63,643 nucleotides of DNA from Akkermansia sp. (GTDB lineage: Bacteria; Verrucomicrobiota; Verrucomicrobiia; Verrucomicrobiales; Akkermansiaceae). Position 1 is the first letter of the stretch; every line of letters begins with the position of its first letter. The DNA lies in contig JAUNHW010000014.1 in assembly GCA_030523775.1 (NCBI GenBank), positions 1 to 63,643 of the forward strand. The letters are read 5' to 3'. Both the position numbers and the translations under genes were made by a program. Under the pieces are notes generated by a model. The model saw only the letters and a list, made by a program, of their open reading frames with translations. It ran no database searches and was not told the origin of the DNA. Below are positions 1 to 11,202 of this stretch, piece by piece.

Positions 1-44
1 TCTTAGCAAACAACAAACCAAGAAATCAAACCCAGATAACCGTT

Positions 45-3000
45 ATGAAACTCCGCTTACCGCACAAGTTCCAGACAGCGCTCATGGCCGCGCTGGCATC
101 GGTTTCCATCACCACCCTCAGCACGGGCACCGCGGCCTACGCCGCCACGTCCTCCCTGGAGGACGCCGAGCTCCAACTGGTGGATTTCACCACGCAGACG
201 ATGACAGACGCCGCCACGGCGGGCTGGACGTTCAGCGACGGCTTCGCCGGCAATGATACCGGCGTGTACACCTCCACCGGCACCGTCACACGCATCGACA
301 GCGACCACGATTGGACGAGCGTAATCAAGGATGGCAATTTCAACCGCACGCTCTGGGCCGGCATTATCACCATCAACGTGAACAATCTGCCCGGCGTGTC
401 CGGCATGATTATCCAGTCGGGGACCGGCACCAACGGCGGCAGCGCGAGTGCGGCAGGCGACCGCGTCGAGGGTCTCGGCTACGGCACGGAGAGCGGTGCC
501 AAGCATGTGTACGGGGCGTGGCAGAACAATGCCGTATGGGGCAATAACAAGTGCGAAATCAACGCATCCCTGGCCAACTATGCGGATGCCAACGGCAACG
601 TGACGCTCGGCATCTTCTACTACGGAACCGGCACTCGGATTTTCTTGGCCAACATGAACGACGACGACGGCGGTTTGAAGTCTGCGCATGACCATAAAAA
701 CCTCTCCATCTTCCTTTCCACCTCAGCAGGTGTGCAGTACACCAACCTGTTCCTCTTCGGCGCTGAAAGCTCCTCGGAAATCAGCAACACCGACATGGCG
801 AGCATGATGAAGGAGGCCGGCGCCTACCACTGGACGGGCAGCACTGACGGCAACTGGAATGCCGCCACCACGAACTGGACGCACTACGGCAGCGATTTGG
901 CAGTGGCCATCGGCACCAACGGCGGCAATGCCAACACGAACGTGGTGTTCGGCAAGGAGGCCACCAACAAGAACGTGACCCTGGCGGGTGCCACCACCGT
1001 GGGCGCCCTGACGGTATCCGGCGGCGACTACACCTTCAACCAGAACGGCAACCTGACCACCAGCGGCATCACCATTGCGGAGGGAGCCTCCCTCGCACGC
1101 ACGGGCAGCGGCAGTATCACCGGCACCCTCTCGGGCGCGGGTAAGTTTATCCTGCCTAACGGTTCGACCACGCTGGGCGTGACCCTGGGCAGCGATTGGA
1201 CGGGCACCGTTCAGTTGACCGGGGTCACCCTGGCCGGCCAAAACCTCAATACCTACGGCATTGCCGGGTCCACGGTTGAAATAAACGGCACTACCGGATA
1301 CATCGTGATGTCCAACACCACGTTCAATCCCATGATCAAGCTCAGCGGTAACGGCTTGACAATCACCCAGGGCTCTTCCAGCAAGCAATACACGTTCCAG
1401 GGCGGCATGTCCGGCACGGGCGACTTCAATGTCAAGTTTAACAACCAGACATATATCTTCACTGGTGACGTGAGCCAATGGACCGGCGCCATGAATGTCT
1501 CGGTAAACAACACGAACGTTAAATTCTACGGCAGCGCCAATACCGTGAATGCAGCCTTCACGCGCACCGCCGGCGCGCTGAACATGGAAGTGGGCGACGG
1601 CACGAACTCCTTCACCACCACGTTCAACAAGGCGGTGACCGCCACCAAGCTGGCCGTCAACAACAAAGCCAGCGCCACCCTGAAGGAGACCCTGACCCTG
1701 ACCAACGACCTGACGCTGGACGGCAGCGCGACGCTGGAGAAGGGCGGCAGCGTTGGCACCATCGACCTTTCCCACAGCGGCGCCGCCCACGGCACGCTGA
1801 CGCTGGCCGCGGGGCAAAACCTGACCTACAGCAGCTTCTGGGGAGCCAACAACAACAAGCTTCTCCTGGGCGAGGGCGCGACCGTCAAGCAGGCGAACAA
1901 CGCTCCGATTGAAATCGAGGGCCTGGCCGGAGAGAGCTACGTCTCCAGCAGCGCCAACGCGCAGTTCGGGCTCACCGCGTCCGCCTACACCCTGCACAAC
2001 GTGAAGGCCACCATCAACACGGCCAGCGACAACGTGCAGCTGCACTTCGACAACAGCAAGCTGGTGACGAGCCAGGACATCACGCTCAAGAACCTGCAGA
2101 GCGTGTTCAGCGGCATGGAAATCGGCGGCGGCACCACCACGGTGGGCGCTTCCGGCGCCACGGGCACGGTGACGCTGGGCGCGGTCACGCTTTCCGGCGG
2201 CACCCTGGCCCTGGCGGACCTTGTCACCGGCAACGCGAGCAGCATTGACGTGACGGGCACCAGCGCCATTTCCGGCGGCACGCTCACCCTGGGCGGCACC
2301 ATCACCACGGAGGCAAACACCACGCTCACCCTGGGCGGCACGGTGCTCTTCGCAGATGGGGGAATCACCACCAGCGGCGCCGGCTCGCTCGCCTTCGGGG
2401 AGAGTGTCAAGTTCGACATCCACCAGCTCACCGAGGGAGAGAACCACACGTACACCCTCTTCAACGGCGCGGTGGACCTCACCAGCCTCAACGCCACCGC
2501 TGCGGACCATATCACCGGCGTAATCACCACCGGCCGCAAATGGACCTTCGACACCAACGGCCATGTGAGCTATGAAATCCTTTCCCAAGACCTCGTATGG
2601 GCCGGCGGAGCGGGGACGTGGACCACGGCAGACAGCGAAAAGCCCTGGCTCCTGAAGGGTGAGACGGATCCCGTCCAATTCAACGATGGCGACGAGGTAA
2701 CCTTCACGAGCGATGGAGGTGCAGCCGTGGCCACGCTGGGTTCCAATATCACGGCGGCAACCATGACCGTGGAGGCATCCGCCGACGCCACGGTGAACAA
2801 CGCGACCGAAAACCCCTACACCCTGAGCGTGGATGTGCTGAATATCAGCGGCAGCCTCACCACCAACACGGCAATGACGGCGAAATACGTCACTGTCAGC
2901 GGCAGCCTCACCACCAACGCGGAGATGACGGTGAATGCGGTCACCATTGAGGCTGGCGGCGTGTGGAACATGGGCGGCCACCTGGACCTGACCGCCATCA

Positions 3001-6000
3001 CGTACTCCAACGCAGGCACGCTCAACGTGATGAGCGGGGCTGCCGTGACGATATCCAAGGCCACGGACACCAGCGCCGTCACGGGCGAGGGCACCCTGAA
3101 CCTGTCGGTCGGCACGGAGGTTATCCAGGGCTACGCGCCCACCTTCAAGGCGGGCACCCCCTTCACGGGCACGCTCGTGTACAATGAGGGCGATATCGGC
3201 AACCACGACTCCTATGTGACGCTGGACAACACCTTCCGGGGCACGCTGGAGCTGCACGGCCGCATGAACGGCCACTCCATGAACCTGGGCGGTGCCACCA
3301 CCCTGCGCCTGGTGGGCGACCGTTCCAGCAACGTTACCGGCATTTGGGACGGCGGCAACAACATGACCATTGCCCAGCCCTTGGAGGTGATTGGCGGCAA
3401 CCAGGTGGAAATCTATGCCAATGCCACCACGACCATCAGCGGCACCGTGAACAGCGGCACCAACAAGGTGGGTCGCCTCACCAAGGTGAGAAACGGCACT
3501 ATGACCTTCAACGGCGCCGTGGCGCTTGCGGAGTTCACAACCCCCGGCGGAACCGTCAACTTCAACAGCAGCGCCTCCCTTGACCGCATCAACATCGACG
3601 GCGGAACCGTCAATTTGGGCGGCGGCGCGACTGCCGACTACAGCCTGGGGCAGGCGTGGCTCTCCGGCGGCTCCATCGCCATCGGTGCAAACGGCGTGAA
3701 GTCCCTCACCGCCGAAGATTTGGTGGTGCGCTCCACCAACACGCTGAACAGCGCGGCCGCGGAACCCACGGTGTTCAACGTGACGCGGTTCGATGTCTCC
3801 AACTTCAACACGAACTTCACCCTGCAGAACGTGACGCTGAACGTGTCCGGCGAGGCCACGGCTGCCGTGCTCAACACGGCGCAGAACGAGGACCAGGCGA
3901 CCGTGACCGTGGGTGACAAGGCCACCCTGAACCTCAACGGCAGCGTGGTGTGGAACAAGCAGGACACCGAGCATTCCAAGCTCGACTACGTGAACCTGAC
4001 CATCAACAACGGCGGTACGGCCAACGTGAACGCGGGTGCCGGGAACATCCTCAACAACGCGACCGTGAACGCGGGCGGCAAGCTGAACTTCGACTCCGAC
4101 ACCAGCACAACCGTGCTGGGCACGCTGACCGTGGGCGGCATTGTGGACAACTCCGGCACCGTGACCTTCTCCACCGGCACGGTGGCCACGGGCAACGTGG
4201 GCACGCTCACCGGCACCGGCACCTACAACCTCTCCGGCACCCTTGCCACAGAGGGCACCGGCACCCTCAAGATTGCGGATGCCATAATCCACGGTGCCGA
4301 GGGAGCCGCCATCACCGGCAACGTTGAGATTGCCGGCGGCACCTTCGCCTCCCCGCTCACCCTCGGCGGCGAAGGCTCCGTCATCACCGTCACCAAGGTG
4401 TTCAATGTGGACACGACCTCCGGTGCGGATTTGACCTTCGCCGGCACCATGGTGCTGGACGCCCTGGAATCCTCCGGCGCCACCTACTCCGGCGGCCAGC
4501 AAAGCGAGGACAACGGCTTCCTCACCGGCGCCGGCACCGTCAAGGTCTTCAACGTGCTTGACGAGGGCGGCATCACCCAGAGCTTCGTGCAGGCCGCCAC
4601 AGTCACCTACCGCGGGGTTGGAGGCCGCCTTGGCGAGAACGGCGAGTTCACTGCCGAAGGCTCCGGCGGCGACGACACCATTTTCCACGTGAGGACCGTC
4701 ACCGACACGGCGGAAACCTACTCCTACGCCCAGGGTGAGCATCCCGCCACGTTCAACGCGGTTTCCCTGGATGCCGAGGGCGTGGCGTTCAACATCGACA
4801 GCCCCGCCGCCGCGCTGGCCAAGGTGACGGTGCTGGAGGCTGCCTCCGGCACGGTGACCATCGGCGATTCCGCCACCATCGGCTCCGTGGAGACCGGCAA
4901 CGGCCTCACCTTTGACGGCAGCGGCACGCTGACGCTCGGTACGGACGGCTCCGCCACCGCCGCCATCTCCGGCACCGGCGCCCTGACCTTCAACGGGCCC
5001 GCCGTGACCCTCTACGGCGACAACAGCACCTTCACGGGCGACCTCACCATCAGCGGCGGCACGGTGACCGTGGGCGACGACCTGGCCCTGGGCAGCATGG
5101 TTGCGGGCACCCGCACCGTCAAGCTGGCCGGCGGCACGCTGGACGTGAACGGCCATGAGGGCACCGGCACCGGCTACACCGTGGAGTTCGCGGGCGGCAA
5201 GCTCACCAACACCGGCCTCTCGCGCGGCAACGGCAGCCGCCAGCTCGTGGCCTTCGCCACCATCACCGCAAATTCCGAGATCAGCAACGCCACCGGGCAC
5301 GAAATGGGCTTCGGCACCGCCGGTTTCGCACCCATCACCGTGACATTCGCGAACGACGCCATGCTGAACAAGACCGGCACCGGCACCTTCTGGGTGTCCA
5401 ACGCCACCGTCTCCGGCGATGGCGGGTTCAAGGTGTCGGAAGGCACGGTGAACTTCCAGCAGGGCGGCACCTATGCCGCCACCGACCTGGAGATGGCGGG
5501 CGGCACCGTGGCCGGCACGCTCAACCTGGCCGGGAATATCACCATTGACACCACGAAGGATTCCACCCTCTCCGCGGCCATCACCGGCACCAACCGCACC
5601 ATCACCATGGAGGGCACCGGCACGCTGACCCTGAGCGGCGGCAGCAGCTTCACCGGCTCCGTGCTCGTGAACGAGGGCACCGTGAAACTGGGCAACGGCA
5701 ACGCCCTGGGCGCCGAGAACAACACCGTTACCATCGAGCAGGGCGCCACCGTGGATATGAACGGCAAGGACAACCGCATGTACAGCTACACGCTGCACGG
5801 CGGCAGCCTGGTGAACAACGGTGCCGACACCGTGTTCAACCACACCCAGAACAACAGCATCACGCTCACCGATGATTCCACCGTGGGCGGCTCCGGCAAG
5901 CTGTGGATGATTGCCGGCGGCTGGGCTGACACCACCGCCAACCTGAACGACCATATCCTCACCAAGGAGGGCACCGGCACCTTCAGTTTCGTGAACACGA

Positions 6001-9000
6001 ACATCTCCGCCGGCACCATCGCGGTGAAGGGAGGCACGGTCGAGTTCTACGACCGCGGTGGAGACGGCAGCAACAACTCCAACGTGCAGGCCAATATCGA
6101 GCTGAACGGCGGCACCATCACCGGCGCATACAATTACACGGACAGCGTAGACGCCGTCATACGCACCCTGACCGCCAAACAGGATGTGACCGCCAGCGCT
6201 GCCATCACGATTGGCAGCAACGTGACCCTGGCCACCAACGTGGACAACGGCAAGACCCTGACCATGAGCGGCGCCATCTCCGGCGACGGCGGCCTCACCA
6301 AGACCGGTGACGGCACGCTGGCCCTCACCGCGGCCGCCAGCTACAACGGCGCCACCGCCGTGGACCAGGGCATCCTGGCCCTGGGCAGCAGCATCACCAC
6401 CACCGGTGACGTGACCGTGGCCGCCGGCGCGGGCATCACCTTCGGCAACGGCGCCACCATCTCCGCCAACAGCATGACGCTCACCAACGGTGCCAAGCTG
6501 GACTTCAGCGACTACCAGGGAGCCATAGGCTCCGAAATCCACGTGGTGACCACCACCAACGGCGTGAACGGGTACGAGGGTGCCATCATCACCGGCCCCA
6601 CCGCCCCGCGCGGCATGCAGGCCAGAGTGGACCAGAAGGACAACGACATTGTGCTGACCTTCCAGGCCAAGAGCGATGCCACCATGCACCTGTACATCCT
6701 CACCGGCCAGTCCAACTCCCTGGGCGCGGTGAAGGATTCCCCGCTCAACGCCACCATGCTGGCCGCCTATCAGTCCGAAGGGCTGCTCTTCAACGGCAAC
6801 ATGAACAAGGATAGCGGCGTGCGCTTCGAGACTGACCCGACCTGGCAGATTGTGGCCCCGCAGAAGCCGGACGGCAGCGGCTACAACAACAACCCCTGCA
6901 TGGGCCCGGAATACGGCTTCTCCTATATCATGGAGAACAAGGACTGGGGTGCCCAGTTGCTGGGCGAGGACGGCACGCTGGCCGTGGTCAAGGGCTCCCT
7001 GGACGGCGGCGGCAACGGCTACTGGCTGCAGGACGCCAACGCCTACCAGTCCCTGCTCGGCAGCGTGAAGGAGTCCATACAGGATGCCGTGGCGCTGGGC
7101 TACAGCAACATCAGCCTGGACGGCCTGATGTACCTGCAGGGCGAATCCAACAACGCAAACGAGGCCAGCCAGGCCGCTACCCGCTTCACGAACTTCATCG
7201 GCTACCTGAAGAGCGACCTGCAGTCCTGGCTGACAGAGAACCCGGAGCTGACGGGCATCACCCTGTCCTTTGACAGCAACACCGTGACGGGCGAACCCCG
7301 CCTGGGCTCCGATGCCAGGCAGACGACCGAAGGCCAGTTCTTGGAGCTGGCCACGAGCAATGACATGCTCAATGCCGACAAGAACGGCAAGGGCCATGTG
7401 CTGACCAACGACCTGGCAGTCACCAACTGCGATGGTTTGAACGTGCACTACACGGGCAACGCCCAGCTGACCATCGGCGCGCGCTACGCATACGCCTTCG
7501 CCGTGCAGAACGACATTGACGTGGGTGCCGTGCGCGGGCAGGACCGCAGCAAGACCCTGAACGAGGCGGGCGCCTGGTGGATGGAGAAGCTGCCCGGCGA
7601 AAACGAGGTGGCCACGTGGGACATCTCCTCCGTGAGCACCGTGAACGACATCGCGGATGGACAGACCCTCACCGTGGGCGGCATCAAGATTGACGAGGTG
7701 TACAGCGCCACAGCCACCGCCCAGGGCCAGGGCAGCATTGCCATCAACGGCGGTGCCATCTCCCTGGGTGCAGGCGGCATCAACCTGGTGGGCGGCGACC
7801 TCGCCATCACCTCCGCCGTGAGCGCCCGCGCCACCCAGACCTGGCAGGCCGCGGAAGGCCACAAGCTGGCCGTGAACGGCACCACCACGATTGGTGACGG
7901 CGCCACGCTCACGCTGGAAGACGGCCTGTACCTCACCTTCGGGGCCATCACCGGCACCGGCAACCTGGAAATCGGCCATGTCACGTTCGACATGGACCTG
8001 GACTACATGATGGCCAACGGCCTGGGCAAGTACCGCACCTCCACCGAGGATGTTGCCGAAAACGGCTTCTTCACGGGCAAGCTGGACCTGGTGAAACTCA
8101 CGGGTGAAACCAGCGCCATCACCTTCACCGGCGATGGCAGTGTGGAGAAGAACATCACCAAGGCCGGCGATCTGGTCAACTACAACCTGCAGCTCTCCGA
8201 CGACAGCAAGGCCCTGCAGCTGATGGGCCTCGACTCGGATGAGGACACCTACTTCACCCGCAAGGGCGAGGTGACCTACACCAGCGACGATACTGCGGAA
8301 TACGGCATCTACACCGCCAAGCAGGTGATGCTCTCCGGCTCCGTTGACCAGCCTGCCACCCTGAAGCTCGCCAGCGCCCTCAAGGAAGGCGTCACCATCG
8401 TGGCCTCCGGCCTGGGCGGCACCGTGGACATCGTTGACGGCGTGACCCTGGCCGCCGCCTCCGTGAATGCTGCGGGCGGCCCCGTGGTGCTCGCTGGCAA
8501 GGGCACCTTCGCCCTGGGCGGCACCGTGGCCCTTCCGACCAACGTGTCGATGGGCGACCAAGACAAATGGACCGGCACGGTGAGGATTGCCAATGTTTCC
8601 GGAACGGCCGCCTACAACATCAAGCTCAACGACCTGGGCAACGCGAGTTCCATTGTGGAGTTCGAGGGCGTAACCGGTTACCTGAACACGGACTCCACAA
8701 CCTACACGCCGAATATCAAGCTCACGGGCGAGGGCCTCAACATCGATGCCGGTGCAACCGATGGCACCTATTACTTCAACGGTGACGTGACGGGCAGTGG
8801 CAAGCTGAATCTCAGCCTCTCCCGCGGTTCCAACAACCACACCTACGTCTTCGCGGGTGATGTGGCAGGCTGGGAGGGCCAACTCCTGGCTCCGAGCAAC
8901 AAGACGCTCACGGTGAAGTTCTCCGACAAGGCCGACACCGTGAACGCCTCCATCACGCGGACAGGCGGCACGCTGAACCTGTACGCCCTCACGGACACCA

Positions 9001-11099
9001 CGTTCAACGGCGCCATCACCGGGCTCACCAGCTTTGTGGTTGAAGACACCGTGGACGCGACTATTGCCGGCGGCGCGGGTGCCACCAACACCCTGGGTGC
9101 AATCACCATGAAAGGCACCTCCACCCTCACGCTGCAAAGCGCTGCCTCCGGCGGTGCCATGACCAAGTCCGGTGCCGGAACGGCCACCATCTCCGGCCAA
9201 ATCGTGAGCCTCACCAGCATCACGGCCTCCGAGGGCAAGGTGGTGGTGAACGGCATCGATGCCGAGCACAGCGCCGTGGGCACCGTCAAGGCTACCGCGG
9301 CGGGTGCCGGAATTGTCCTCACCAACGTGGCTGCCGACTTCACCAACGGCTACAAGGGCGACCTTGAAGTGGGAGCCGGGGCCCGCGTGACGGTGAAAGA
9401 CAATAATGACGGATGGGACTACGGCACAAAGCACGCCCTCACCGTGAAGGACGGCGGCTATCTGGATCTCGGTGCCCACCGCTGGTCCATCAACGCCGGA
9501 ACCACCATCACACTTGCCGGCGGCACCATTGCCGGCACCGGCGAGGGTAGTTACGGCGCACTGGATTTCTTCGACAACAACACGATGTACGTGACGGAGG
9601 ATTCCACGGTTGCGGCCAAGGTGCGCCTGCGCGCAGGCCAGACAACCTTCCAGGTGGCCGATAGCAAGAACCTGGCCTTGACGGGCGCCTTCAGCGACAA
9701 GAACGGCGAACTCATCAAGACCGGCACCGGCACCATGACGATGAGCGGCGCCAATTCCCACTACTCCGGCAACATCACGTTGAGCGCCGGCACCATCAAG
9801 GTGACCGGGGCATCTGCCCTGGGTACCGGCACGGTGACGCTCAACAACGGCACCACGCTCGCCATCGGCGGTTCCGAGGCGGCTACGGCCGGCAATGTGA
9901 AGCTGGCCGACAACTGCGCCGCCACCATCACCCTGGGCAACGACCTCGCCATGAGTCAGCTGGACACCATCGGTGCCAACCATACGCTCTCCATCGGCTC
10001 TGCGGAGGGCGTGACCAAGACGCTCACCACGGGCAAGCTTGGCTTCGACAATGTCGGCACCGTCATTTCCCTGCAGAACGCGCACATGGTTGTGACCGGG
10101 GCCGCCACCGCAGGCGTGCTTGAGGCCCACAGCAACAACAGGGGCACCATGACCGTGGGCGAGAACGCCACCCTGGACCTCCAGGGTACCACCCAGTGGA
10201 ACACCAACGACTCCAAGTATGTGGACCTGGTGGTCAAGGACGGCGGCTCGGTGAGCGTGTCCGGCGGCACGGAGAACAAGATCCGCAACGTGAACATGGG
10301 TGAGAACGGCACGAACGCCTCGCTCTCCTTCGGCGCGGAAACCCACACCGCCATTGCCAACACCAACGTGGCGGCCAGCGCGCACGCCTCCGTGAGCGGC
10401 GCAGGCAATGCCGTTGACTTCGGCAACGTGAACGTGGGCGAGAATGCCGAGCTGAGCGTCATGAACCTGGGCAGCGCCGCATCCGTGAGCGTCTCCGATG
10501 TCACCATCGGCGCCGGCGCCACCATGGGCGCGTACACGGGTTCCGATGTGAGTTCCCTCGATGAGGCCGCCCTGGTGATTGCCAGCGGCAAGACCCTCAC
10601 CGCTGACGCGGGCGCCACCCTGAACGCCAACCTGGAGATGGCTTCCGGCTCCCACCTGGATGTCTCCGGCGCCCAGAGCACCATGGGCCTGCTCATGGGC
10701 TCCAATGTCACGCTGAACAGCAACAGCTACCTGGATATCACCAAGGATCCTGTGACCGGCGAGTCTATCATGGTGGATGACGTGAACGGCTTCCTCCGCA
10801 ACTACCTCGCCTCCGGCGAGCATGACCTGTACTACCTGTACATCGGCAAGGACGGCGATCCGATCGAGCTCACCATCAACGGCGTGCCGCAGCAGGCGGA
10901 TCTGGACAAGAGGAGCTGGAACGACTACGACATGGATGCCAACACCATCTACGCCAACCTGCAGGCGCAGACGTTCTACGTGAGGTACGACGGCTCCAAT
11001 GTGGGCATGGTGGCCATCGGCCTCATCCCGGAACCCACCACAAGCACCCTGAGCTTGCTGGCGCTCTGCGCGCTGGCAGCGCGCAGGCGCCGCAAGTGA
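45..11099 (+). CDS. Giant autotransporter-repeat / PEP-CTERM surface protein with embedded SASA esterase domain
   Basis: 3684-residue secreted protein. A signal peptide ends near residue 33 (TAAYA). Most of the chain is Gly/Thr/Asn-rich beta-strand repeat of the autotransporter-associated type, seen as KTG.GTL..(S/T)G units near residues 2085-2115 and 3220-3260. Residues about 2214-2490 differ sharply and look like a sialate O-acetylesterase/SASA domain: GQSN at 2221-2224 with candidate nucleophile Ser2223, a LQGESN motif near 2364, and a DGLNVH block (Asp2463, His2468). The end is a PEP-CTERM signal: PEP at 3662-3664, a hydrophobic stretch, and RRRRK. There is no C-terminal barrel, so surface delivery is more likely by exosortase-type sorting than type V secretion. 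The role is inferred: an adhesin or structural protein carrying a glycan de-O-acetylase. The start has an A-rich leader and no Shine-Dalgarno sequence. It is far longer than usual for such repeat proteins. Confidence 0.9.
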   Translation: MKLRLPHKFQTALMAALASVSITTLSTGTAAYAATSSLEDAELQLVDFTTQTMTDAATAGWTFSDGFAGNDTGVYTSTGTVTRIDSDHDWTSVIKDGNFNRTLWAGIITINVNNLPGVSGMIIQSGTGTNGGSASAAGDRVEGLGYGTESGAKHVYGAWQNNAVWGNNKCEINASLANYADANGNVTLGIFYYGTGTRIFLANMNDDDGGLKSAHDHKNLSIFLSTSAGVQYTNLFLFGAESSSEISNTDMASMMKEAGAYHWTGSTDGNWNAATTNWTHYGSDLAVAIGTNGGNANTNVVFGKEATNKNVTLAGATTVGALTVSGGDYTFNQNGNLTTSGITIAEGASLARTGSGSITGTLSGAGKFILPNGSTTLGVTLGSDWTGTVQLTGVTLAGQNLNTYGIAGSTVEINGTTGYIVMSNTTFNPMIKLSGNGLTITQGSSSKQYTFQGGMSGTGDFNVKFNNQTYIFTGDVSQWTGAMNVSVNNTNVKFYGSANTVNAAFTRTAGALNMEVGDGTNSFTTTFNKAVTATKLAVNNKASATLKETLTLTNDLTLDGSATLEKGGSVGTIDLSHSGAAHGTLTLAAGQNLTYSSFWGANNNKLLLGEGATVKQANNAPIEIEGLAGESYVSSSANAQFGLTASAYTLHNVKATINTASDNVQLHFDNSKLVTSQDITLKNLQSVFSGMEIGGGTTTVGASGATGTVTLGAVTLSGGTLALADLVTGNASSIDVTGTSAISGGTLTLGGTITTEANTTLTLGGTVLFADGGITTSGAGSLAFGESVKFDIHQLTEGENHTYTLFNGAVDLTSLNATAADHITGVITTGRKWTFDTNGHVSYEILSQDLVWAGGAGTWTTADSEKPWLLKGETDPVQFNDGDEVTFTSDGGAAVATLGSNITAATMTVEASADATVNNATENPYTLSVDVLNISGSLTTNTAMTAKYVTVSGSLTTNAEMTVNAVTIEAGGVWNMGGHLDLTAITYSNAGTLNVMSGAAVTISKATDTSAVTGEGTLNLSVGTEVIQGYAPTFKAGTPFTGTLVYNEGDIGNHDSYVTLDNTFRGTLELHGRMNGHSMNLGGATTLRLVGDRSSNVTGIWDGGNNMTIAQPLEVIGGNQVEIYANATTTISGTVNSGTNKVGRLTKVRNGTMTFNGAVALAEFTTPGGTVNFNSSASLDRINIDGGTVNLGGGATADYSLGQAWLSGGSIAIGANGVKSLTAEDLVVRSTNTLNSAAAEPTVFNVTRFDVSNFNTNFTLQNVTLNVSGEATAAVLNTAQNEDQATVTVGDKATLNLNGSVVWNKQDTEHSKLDYVNLTINNGGTANVNAGAGNILNNATVNAGGKLNFDSDTSTTVLGTLTVGGIVDNSGTVTFSTGTVATGNVGTLTGTGTYNLSGTLATEGTGTLKIADAIIHGAEGAAITGNVEIAGGTFASPLTLGGEGSVITVTKVFNVDTTSGADLTFAGTMVLDALESSGATYSGGQQSEDNGFLTGAGTVKVFNVLDEGGITQSFVQAATVTYRGVGGRLGENGEFTAEGSGGDDTIFHVRTVTDTAETYSYAQGEHPATFNAVSLDAEGVAFNIDSPAAALAKVTVLEAASGTVTIGDSATIGSVETGNGLTFDGSGTLTLGTDGSATAAISGTGALTFNGPAVTLYGDNSTFTGDLTISGGTVTVGDDLALGSMVAGTRTVKLAGGTLDVNGHEGTGTGYTVEFAGGKLTNTGLSRGNGSRQLVAFATITANSEISNATGHEMGFGTAGFAPITVTFANDAMLNKTGTGTFWVSNATVSGDGGFKVSEGTVNFQQGGTYAATDLEMAGGTVAGTLNLAGNITIDTTKDSTLSAAITGTNRTITMEGTGTLTLSGGSSFTGSVLVNEGTVKLGNGNALGAENNTVTIEQGATVDMNGKDNRMYSYTLHGGSLVNNGADTVFNHTQNNSITLTDDSTVGGSGKLWMIAGGWADTTANLNDHILTKEGTGTFSFVNTNISAGTIAVKGGTVEFYDRGGDGSNNSNVQANIELNGGTITGAYNYTDSVDAVIRTLTAKQDVTASAAITIGSNVTLATNVDNGKTLTMSGAISGDGGLTKTGDGTLALTAAASYNGATAVDQGILALGSSITTTGDVTVAAGAGITFGNGATISANSMTLTNGAKLDFSDYQGAIGSEIHVVTTTNGVNGYEGAIITGPTAPRGMQARVDQKDNDIVLTFQAKSDATMHLYILTGQSNSLGAVKDSPLNATMLAAYQSEGLLFNGNMNKDSGVRFETDPTWQIVAPQKPDGSGYNNNPCMGPEYGFSYIMENKDWGAQLLGEDGTLAVVKGSLDGGGNGYWLQDANAYQSLLGSVKESIQDAVALGYSNISLDGLMYLQGESNNANEASQAATRFTNFIGYLKSDLQSWLTENPELTGITLSFDSNTVTGEPRLGSDARQTTEGQFLELATSNDMLNADKNGKGHVLTNDLAVTNCDGLNVHYTGNAQLTIGARYAYAFAVQNDIDVGAVRGQDRSKTLNEAGAWWMEKLPGENEVATWDISSVSTVNDIADGQTLTVGGIKIDEVYSATATAQGQGSIAINGGAISLGAGGINLVGGDLAITSAVSARATQTWQAAEGHKLAVNGTTTIGDGATLTLEDGLYLTFGAITGTGNLEIGHVTFDMDLDYMMANGLGKYRTSTEDVAENGFFTGKLDLVKLTGETSAITFTGDGSVEKNITKAGDLVNYNLQLSDDSKALQLMGLDSDEDTYFTRKGEVTYTSDDTAEYGIYTAKQVMLSGSVDQPATLKLASALKEGVTIVASGLGGTVDIVDGVTLAAASVNAAGGPVVLAGKGTFALGGTVALPTNVSMGDQDKWTGTVRIANVSGTAAYNIKLNDLGNASSIVEFEGVTGYLNTDSTTYTPNIKLTGEGLNIDAGATDGTYYFNGDVTGSGKLNLSLSRGSNNHTYVFAGDVAGWEGQLLAPSNKTLTVKFSDKADTVNASITRTGGTLNLYALTDTTFNGAITGLTSFVVEDTVDATIAGGAGATNTLGAITMKGTSTLTLQSAASGGAMTKSGAGTATISGQIVSLTSITASEGKVVVNGIDAEHSAVGTVKATAAGAGIVLTNVAADFTNGYKGDLEVGAGARVTVKDNNDGWDYGTKHALTVKDGGYLDLGAHRWSINAGTTITLAGGTIAGTGEGSYGALDFFDNNTMYVTEDSTVAAKVRLRAGQTTFQVADSKNLALTGAFSDKNGELIKTGTGTMTMSGANSHYSGNITLSAGTIKVTGASALGTGTVTLNNGTTLAIGGSEAATAGNVKLADNCAATITLGNDLAMSQLDTIGANHTLSIGSAEGVTKTLTTGKLGFDNVGTVISLQNAHMVVTGAATAGVLEAHSNNRGTMTVGENATLDLQGTTQWNTNDSKYVDLVVKDGGSVSVSGGTENKIRNVNMGENGTNASLSFGAETHTAIANTNVAASAHASVSGAGNAVDFGNVNVGENAELSVMNLGSAASVSVSDVTIGAGATMGAYTGSDVSSLDEAALVIASGKTLTADAGATLNANLEMASGSHLDVSGAQSTMGLLMGSNVTLNSNSYLDITKDPVTGESIMVDDVNGFLRNYLASGEHDLYYLYIGKDGDPIELTINGVPQQADLDKRSWNDYDMDANTIYANLQAQTFYVRYDGSNVGMVAIGLIPEPTTSTLSLLALCALAARRRRK

Positions 11100-11100
11100 A

Positions 11101-11164
11101 GGTACTATGTACCCGTCTCCGCCAAGGCTTCGCCGAGGCAGGCTAGGTACTAGGTACTATTTAG
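11101..11164. repeat. Compound intergenic repeat: GC-rich core flanked by 7-bp units
   Basis: Directly after the stop of the giant gene. A GC-rich core at about 11111-11143, beginning ACCCGTCTCCGCC and containing TTCGCCGAGGCAGGC, is bordered by heptamers (GGTACTA TGTACCC on the left, TAGGTAC TAGGTAC TATTTAG on the right). Related cores lie at 12165-12220 and, inverted, at 12351-12385. It has no coding potential. It may be a REP/MITE-like element, but its function is unknown. Confidence 0.6.
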
Positions 11165-11202
11165 AAAGTTAGGCGGCGTTGCCGCAGGAGAACAGATTAA
11201 CA

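Noticed and set aside
723..10823. A 3366-residue open frame antisense to the giant surface gene
   Set aside because: It has low-complexity His/Gly/Ala-rich translation without domains or signals and exists because GC-rich repetitive codons suppress stops on the opposite strand.
45..11099. Classical type V autotransporter
   Set aside because: The C-terminus is a PEP-CTERM sorting signal; no 12-strand barrel or terminal Phe is present.
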